Shown in pieces: positions 4,562 through 8,765 of a DNA stretch of 8,765 nt. The DNA is from Chloroflexota bacterium (lineage in GTDB: Bacteria; Chloroflexota; Anaerolineae; Anaerolineales; DRMV01): positions 1 through 8,765 of the forward strand of contig JAADFA010000085.1 in assembly GCA_013153135.1 (NCBI GenBank). The letters run 5' to 3'. A model generated the notes under the pieces. That model worked only from the letters and a program-made list of their open reading frames with translations. It did no database searches and was not told the origin of the DNA. The translations under genes and the position numbers were made by a program. Within the stretch, counting starts at the first letter, position 1. Each line of letters opens with the position of its first letter.

Positions 4562-6475
4562 ATGTCCTCCTCGCGGTGGCCTAGATGGTTGATTGGCCTC
4601 GGTCTCGCCTTCGCGGGGCTCGCGGGCTTGTGCCTCATCCCCTTCGTGCTCCTCGCACGGCCCACTCCCGTGCAAAACCCTACCATCTGGTCCGGTCCAC
4701 CCGTGCATTGGGACGTCGAGCTAGACACGCGCGGCGCGCGCGGCTGGCTCTTATGGAGCTTATACACCCAAGACGCTTACGAGGCCTGGATCGCGGACCC
4801 AGGGCCCTTGGCCCTCGACCTGCCAATGCCCCCGTTCATCCAGGTCGTGGGCACGCAAGAAGGGCCGAACCCCGGCCAAGGCACCTTGTGGCTGACCCTC
4901 GCGCCAGGCTACGCGCCCACCGACGCGCTGCGCGCGCTACAACGTTCTGGTTGGCGCGAGCCCTTCCTCTCGCGCGCGACCCGTCGGATCCTTCGATGGC
5001 TTCAACAGTGGCGCGCGAACCAATGCCCTGGGGGCTTTACGAGCGCGGATTGCGCGGCCTCGACGAACGAAGCCGCATGGCCATTGTGGCTGTGCTCCCG
5101 TTCAGGCCATGCCCTCACGTGGCGGGAATGGGTTCGACGGCCTGAAGACCAAGCCCTGCTCACCTCACTAGACTGGTACACCGCCGACCGTTCCCTGCGC
5201 GAAGGCAAACCGCCATGTACGTGGGCCGAAACCGTGCGGGCCTTACGCCTACTGATCGACGAGGTCTTGCGCCCCATGGGCGCGACGCTGCCCTTACCTG
5301 GGATGCCCCCGCCCCTCGACGCCCGCGAACAGCGCAATGGCTACCTGGCCAACGCATACGATTGGGTACTTAATGTGGCCGAGTGGGTTTGGGATGCGAA
5401 CCCGCCCCATCCTGCAGCTTTGCTCCAGGACTACGCGGCGTATTGGCGCGAGGAAGGCTGGGTGCACGACGCAACGTCGACAGATACGCACGTCGCCTGG
5501 GCCCGTTGGCACAAGGACGAGGTAACGGGAGGCTTGCTCTTTGTGAAACCAGAACCCCAGCGCATCATCGCCATCGCCTGGGCTATGACCCTCGAGACCC
5601 CGAGCGCCGAGCGTCTGCCTGGCGAGATGCGCCTCCATGGCCGACAAGACCCGCAGGCCGTGCGTGCGCTACTCGAGGCCATGTGGCAGACCCAAGCGCC
5701 AGGGGTACACGAGGTCATTCGCGTCGATGCAACGCCCCCATCCTTCCCCATCCCCGCAGAAGCACAAGTTTATGGCCATCGACACGCGAGCATGGGGCCC
5801 GAGGTTGTCGCGCCCATCCCCCTGGCCCCCATCGCTCCGGCCGAGGTTCGAGATGAGGGCGTATGGCTCGTGTGGCTTCCCCAATCCGAAGCGGACGCGC
5901 GCGACGCGTGGCGTGCGATGCTCTCCCAACGTGGTTGGACCCAGCGCACCGACCACGACGCGGTCTGGGATGGCCTCCACCCAGCCGCGCCCGCGCGACC
6001 GGTGAGCTTTTGCCACACAGAGCGCCACACGATCCTCAACCTGACGTGGTTCCCCGACACTAAACACGGCACGTGGACCGCGGTGCAGGTGACGCGTTGG
6101 CATGATGAACCTGGGCGAAACCCCTGCACGACACCCCCACCCTCAACAGACACGCCGCGGCTTGGCCTGACTCTGCCCCAGGACGCGCGCTGGCTGCGTG
6201 GCACAGGCTGGACGCCATGGACCACGTGGAACACCCCGCGATGGGAACCGTCATCGGGCTTGCTCAGTGCCGCGGTTGTGCAATGGCCTCGGGATATCGC
6301 TGAGCTGCACCAGGCCCTGGCCTCGCAGATGGCCGACCAAGGCTGGATTGCACGCGGCCAGGGCTACGAGGCTAGGGTCGCGTGGAGCCTTTGGCAGCAC
6401 GGCGACCAACGCGCGTTCCTGGTCCTTTGGCCACCGCAAGCAGGGCTCGCGCTGATTTTGGTTGCCCTATGGTAA
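4562..6475 (+). CDS. Tryptophan-rich, membrane-anchored envelope protein with degenerate internal repeats; function unknown
   Basis: I do not recognise this 637-residue protein. Residues 1-9 are basic, and 10-32 form one hydrophobic segment (uncleaved anchor or signal peptide; AGLC at 21-24 is not a proper lipobox). The remaining ~600 residues are predicted to lie outside the membrane. By hand count 45 of 637 residues are Trp (about 7%), several times normal. Four diverged units seem to recur. Each opens with an LP-x-P/A segment (LPMPPFIQVVG 87-97; LPLPGMPPPLDA 243-254; FPIPAEAQVYG 395-405; LTLPQDARWLRG 536-547) and has a helix ending in Gly-Trp (121-131, 287-300, 446-459, 581-595). The last three continue into a beta-like stretch such as RIIAIAW, TILNLTWF or AFLVLWP. 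Seven cysteines are present (24, 155, 164, 178, 219, 484, 522). GGGAGGT at 4550-4556, 5 nt before the ATG, supports the start. No catalytic motif is visible, so a structural or binding role is more likely (inference). It probably shares a transcript with the small gene downstream. Confidence 0.85.
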   Translation: MSSSRWPRWLIGLGLAFAGLAGLCLIPFVLLARPTPVQNPTIWSGPPVHWDVELDTRGARGWLLWSLYTQDAYEAWIADPGPLALDLPMPPFIQVVGTQEGPNPGQGTLWLTLAPGYAPTDALRALQRSGWREPFLSRATRRILRWLQQWRANQCPGGFTSADCAASTNEAAWPLWLCSRSGHALTWREWVRRPEDQALLTSLDWYTADRSLREGKPPCTWAETVRALRLLIDEVLRPMGATLPLPGMPPPLDAREQRNGYLANAYDWVLNVAEWVWDANPPHPAALLQDYAAYWREEGWVHDATSTDTHVAWARWHKDEVTGGLLFVKPEPQRIIAIAWAMTLETPSAERLPGEMRLHGRQDPQAVRALLEAMWQTQAPGVHEVIRVDATPPSFPIPAEAQVYGHRHASMGPEVVAPIPLAPIAPAEVRDEGVWLVWLPQSEADARDAWRAMLSQRGWTQRTDHDAVWDGLHPAAPARPVSFCHTERHTILNLTWFPDTKHGTWTAVQVTRWHDEPGRNPCTTPPPSTDTPRLGLTLPQDARWLRGTGWTPWTTWNTPRWEPSSGLLSAAVVQWPRDIAELHQALASQMADQGWIARGQGYEARVAWSLWQHGDQRAFLVLWPPQAGLALILVALW

Positions 6476-6506
6476 GATGAAAACAAACCCGCGCACGGAG
6501 GACAGG

Positions 6507-6791
6507 ATGGGGGCCTGGCGAGCATGGTGGCGGCGGGCTTGGGCATGGTTTCAAGGCTTTTTATACGGAATGCTGTTCTATGACATGGAACGCGCACTGC
6601 GCCGCCAGCGCGCGGATTTGGAAGACCTCTTTATGTTTATCGTTTTTGGCGATATGATCGGCCTGCCCGTGCTACCGCCGTATTACAGCCTCCGCCTTTT
6701 GCCCTACATCGTGCCAGTCGTGAACCGATGGAAGCGCCGCGTGCTGCGGGAACGCGACCTCACCGACCTGGTCGCAGACCTTGACGGGTAA
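6507..6791 (+). CDS. Small membrane-associated protein, function unknown
   Basis: The 94-residue product is not recognised. It begins MGAWRAWWRRAWAWFQ, an amphipathic Trp/Arg-rich helix likely to lie on the membrane surface. A charged helix follows (YDMERALRRQRADLED, 25-40), then two hydrophobic stretches (41-56 and 61-73) separated by PPYY, and a basic/acidic tail (RWKRRVLRERDLTDL, 74-88). The ATG at 6507 is preferred because GGAGG at 6497-6501 lies 5 nt upstream; the in-frame ATGs at 6462 and 6477 lack a ribosome binding site, and the first overlaps the preceding gene. It starts 31 nt after the Trp-rich protein stop and is very probably co-transcribed. Its stop is 6 nt from that of the convergent tyrA. 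A membrane partner of the preceding protein is plausible but unproven. Confidence 0.75.
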   Translation: MGAWRAWWRRAWAWFQGFLYGMLFYDMERALRRQRADLEDLFMFIVFGDMIGLPVLPPYYSLRLLPYIVPVVNRWKRRVLRERDLTDLVADLDG

Positions 6792-6797
6792 CGAACC

Positions 6798-7652
6798 CTA
6801 TTCTTGCCCCAACGCGCGCCAACGGGCCTGACCTTCGCGGAAGACGGCCTCCCACGCGTCGGGGGTAGCCTCGGCCAACAGCGCGCGTAAGTGCTCCATT
6901 TCCGCGAGCACGTGGTCAAGGGCTTCGAGCACCGCGGCCTGGTTCGTGGCCAGAATATCGCGCATCATACGCGGGGACGAACCCGCAAGGCGCGCGACGG
7001 AGCGGAAACCGGGCCCAATGAAAGGCGAGGCTTCGTCAGGCGTGGCCAACGTCATGGCCAAACTGAGCAAATACGCCACATGGCTGGTATAAGCAAGATA
7101 CCGGTCGTGGGCCGCGGGGTCTTCGAGCCAAACGGGCCGAGCGCCCAAAAGATGGGCTAGGCTTTCGGCCATGCGCCGCGCCCGCGCGGTGGTGCGGGGC
7201 AAAGGGGTAAAGACAAAAGGCGCGCCGCGGAAAAGCCCCGGATCCGCGTGGGTAAGTCCGCTGACCTCTTTGCCCGCGATGGGATGCCCGCCAATCGGAT
7301 CGAAACGCGGGGGCAACTGGGCTAAAGCCTGACACACAGCTTGCTTAGTCGAGCCAACATCCAGCACCTGGACCGGATGGCGCACCCAGTGGGGCAGCGC
7401 GTGCACCATTTCAACAATACTTTGCACCGGCGTCGCGAGGATAATAATGTCCGCGTGGGGCAGTACCTCTTCAGGGTTACCACTGACCACGTGCGCGATT
7501 CCACGTTCGCGCGCGAGCGCGCGCGTACGAGGGTCGATATCTACGGCGTACAAGGTATCTACGTGGGGCTTGAGCGCCATGGCCAGCGACCCGCCCATCA
7601 ACCCCAACCCCACAACGGCCACCCGTTTGGTATGCCATGGAAAATCGTGCAT
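6798..7652 (-). CDS. tyrA: Prephenate dehydrogenase
   Basis: The 284-residue monofunctional TyrA oxidatively decarboxylates prephenate to 4-hydroxyphenylpyruvate for tyrosine synthesis in the cytosol. The N-terminal Rossmann domain carries VVGLGLMGGSLA (13-24), and Asp39 at the end of strand 2 (AVDIDPRT) suggests NAD+ preference. LATPV is at 72-76 and DVGSTK at 98-103 (Ser101). The substrate region has GGHPIAGKE (121-129) with catalytic His123, HDRYLAYTSHVAYLL (182-196) with His191, and SVARLAGSSP (218-227) with Arg221, matching the family's prephenate-binding Arg. No chorismate mutase or ACT domain is attached, so feedback control, if any, is elsewhere. The start is set by GGAGGTGA (7656-7663), 3 nt before the ATG. 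The 113-nt gap to trpA has only weak promoter candidates (TTTACA at 7742-7747 and TGGTACGCT ending at 7716, spacer 20) and a 5-bp hairpin (7690-7703), so read-through from trpBA is possible. Confidence 0.93.
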   Translation of the reverse strand: MHDFPWHTKRVAVVGLGLMGGSLAMALKPHVDTLYAVDIDPRTRALARERGIAHVVSGNPEEVLPHADIIILATPVQSIVEMVHALPHWVRHPVQVLDVGSTKQAVCQALAQLPPRFDPIGGHPIAGKEVSGLTHADPGLFRGAPFVFTPLPRTTARARRMAESLAHLLGARPVWLEDPAAHDRYLAYTSHVAYLLSLAMTLATPDEASPFIGPGFRSVARLAGSSPRMMRDILATNQAAVLEALDHVLAEMEHLRALLAEATPDAWEAVFREGQARWRALGQE

Positions 7653-7765
7653 TGTTCACCTCCGGCCAAATCCAACCGAACTCAGGCCATGCCCCGATGG
7701 GCACACTCATGGTTTAGCGTACCAGAGGGATGTTGAAATTTTGTAAACGTCCCGTCATGGATGCG

Positions 7766-8575
7766 TTATGGCTGAGCCCGAGCCTCATCCATCGCGCGGC
7801 GCAGGCTGCGCAGGAACGCGCGCGTGGCCAAGCGAGGCGCCGCGCTATCGCCGATAGCCCGAAGCAGCGCGCTACCCACAATCACGCCATCGGCTAGCCG
7901 CGCGACGTGAGCCGCGTGCTCAGGCCGAGAGATACCAAAGCCTACGGCCAGGGGCAGGTCCGTGACCGCACGCACCCGCTGTACAAAGGCCGCGAGGTCA
8001 GGCGGGAGCTCTGCCCGCGCGCCGGTCACGCCCGTGAGGGAGACCAAATACAAAAATCCATCCTGAACCTGGGCCGCGATGCGGGCCACGCGCGGGGTCG
8101 GCGTCGTCGGCGCGATAAGGGGGATAAGCGCGATACCATGGACCAACAGCGCGTCCCGCAAGGGAGCGGCCTCTTCCAGGGGTAAATCGGGCACGATGAC
8201 GCCATCAAGCCCTACCCGAGCCGCGATGCGCGCGAAGGTATCGATACCCAACTGCAAGATGGGGTTATAGTAACCCATCAACACCAGAGGGGCGGTGATG
8301 CCCCGGCTGCGCAGCGCGGCAATTTGGTCTAATCCGTGCCGTAAAGTCATGCCGTTGGCCAAGGCCCGCTGCGACGCGGCTTGGATGGTCGCGCCATCAG
8401 CCAAAGGGTCGCTGAAGGGCACGCCCAGCTCCACGATGTTTGCGCCCGCCTCTAACGCGGCCGGGACGAGTTCCAACGCGCTATGAAAGTCTGGATAGCC
8501 CAGGGTGAAATACGGAATCAACGCGGCCCGATTGGCCTCGCGCAGGCGAGCGAAGGTTTCGGCCAAGCGACTCAT
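7766..8575 (-). CDS. trpA: Tryptophan synthase alpha subunit
   Basis: TrpA cleaves indole-3-glycerol phosphate to indole and glyceraldehyde-3-phosphate and passes indole through a tunnel to TrpB in the alpha2-beta2 complex. The 269-residue TIM barrel is of normal length. VELGVPFSDPLADGATIQ (48-65) carries catalytic Glu49 and Asp60, numbered as in the E. coli enzyme. Further motifs: PYFTLGYPD (21-29), GYYNPI (101-106), VPDLPLEE (128-135), Tyr176, SLTGVTGAR (179-187), and the phosphate-binding VGFGIS (211-216) and VIVGSAL (231-237). Its ATG overlaps the trpB TGA as ATGA, so the two are translationally coupled, which suits a 1:1 complex. The ribosome binding site inside trpB is weak (GGGGGTG, 8581-8587), consistent with coupling. 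Confidence 0.97.
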   Translation of the reverse strand: MSRLAETFARLREANRAALIPYFTLGYPDFHSALELVPAALEAGANIVELGVPFSDPLADGATIQAASQRALANGMTLRHGLDQIAALRSRGITAPLVLMGYYNPILQLGIDTFARIAARVGLDGVIVPDLPLEEAAPLRDALLVHGIALIPLIAPTTPTPRVARIAAQVQDGFLYLVSLTGVTGARAELPPDLAAFVQRVRAVTDLPLAVGFGISRPEHAAHVARLADGVIVGSALLRAIGDSAAPRLATRAFLRSLRRAMDEARAQP

Positions 8576-8765
8576 AGCGACACCCCCAAGGCTTGGGCCA
8601 CCGTAGGCATATCTTTATCCCCACGGCCGCTAAGGTTAACCACGATAATTTGGTCCGGATGCATATGGGGCGCACGGCGGATGGCCTCGGCCACCGCGTG
8701 CGCGCTCTCCAGCGCGGGGATGATGCCCTCCAGCTGGCTGAGCTGTTGGAGCGCGTGCAGGGCCT
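8572..8765 (-). CDS. trpB: Tryptophan synthase beta subunit, C-terminal 63 residues (partial)
   Basis: The minus-strand frame ending with TGA at 8572-8574 encodes the C-terminus of TrpB, the PLP enzyme that condenses indole with serine to make tryptophan. Visible motifs: EGIIPALESAHAVAEA, containing the conserved glutamate next to the PLP ring region, and VVNLSGRGDKDMPTVA, the family's C-terminal GRGDKD signature. The 5' part lies beyond the window. The stop overlaps the trpA start by the ATGA arrangement. The order trpB-trpA-(gap)-tyrA on one strand suggests an aromatic amino acid operon that begins further upstream. Confidence 0.95.
   Translation of the reverse strand, partial: ALHALQQLSQLEGIIPALESAHAVAEAIRRAPHMHPDQIIVVNLSGRGDKDMPTVAQALGVSL

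Noticed and set aside
4381..4584. A 67-codon frame whose ATG overlaps the aroE TGA (ATGA) and which runs into the start of the Trp-rich gene.
   Set aside because: It has no ribosome binding site, no domain-like features and codon third positions less GC-rich than its neighbours, and it would be translated through the hairpin and the next gene's ribosome binding site. Most likely non-coding.
4595..4660. Possible lipoprotein signal in the Trp-rich protein (Cys24 within the hydrophobic segment).
   Set aside because: The residues before the cysteine are Ala-Gly-Leu, not a Leu-Ala-Gly/Ala lipobox, and hydrophobic sequence continues beyond it. A membrane anchor or ordinary signal peptide fits better.
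7653..7765. Tryptophan or T-box type attenuator upstream of tyrA.
   Set aside because: The 113-nt gap holds only a 5-bp hairpin and weak promoter-like boxes, with no leader peptide rich in aromatic codons and no T-box signature.

Overview
The window is ordinary bacterial chromosome: densely packed genes in GC-rich DNA (roughly 60% or more by eye) with strong AAGGAGG-type ribosome binding sites and TATAAT/TATACT-type -10 boxes. I see no phage, insertion sequence, CRISPR array, tRNA or rRNA. The gene mix (MTA phosphorylase-like enzyme, SDH-type ClpP-fold protease, rhomboid with a YPDEYWPW tail, MoaA, AroE, TyrA, TrpBA) fits a free-living aromatic-amino-acid prototroph. The rhomboid tail and the MTAP and protease types suggest a Chloroflexota-like, possibly thermophilic bacterium. 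That placement is inference, not demonstrated.

Layout. Minus strand, 1-2272: the 5' half of an mtnP-like gene (1-439, running off the window), a membrane-anchored SDH/SppA-type serine protease (553-1437) and a six-helix rhomboid protease (1562-2272). The protease gene ends in a strong hairpin terminator (508-535), immediately followed by a separate mtnP promoter. A compact AT-rich divergent control region (about 2360-2460) separates the rhomboid from plus-strand genes. Plus strand, 2474-6791: moaA (molybdenum cofactor) and aroE (shikimate pathway) 36 nt apart. A hairpin-bearing gap follows, then a large tryptophan-rich envelope protein of unknown function (4562-6475) and a small membrane-associated protein of unknown function (6507-6791). 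Minus strand, 6798-8765: trpB (partial), trpA (stop and start overlap in ATGA) and tyrA (113 nt downstream of trpA), converging on the small plus-strand gene with only 6 nt between stops.

How the genes relate. aroE feeds chorismate synthesis, tyrA draws prephenate toward tyrosine and trpBA perform the last steps of tryptophan synthesis. The right-hand part is therefore a loose aromatic amino acid neighbourhood on both strands, interrupted by two uncharacterised envelope genes. The left-hand pair of membrane serine proteases is a plausible envelope quality-control or signalling unit. The least explained parts are the Trp-rich repeat protein with its small partner, and the nested repeats and palindromes in the rhomboid/moaA divergent promoter region.
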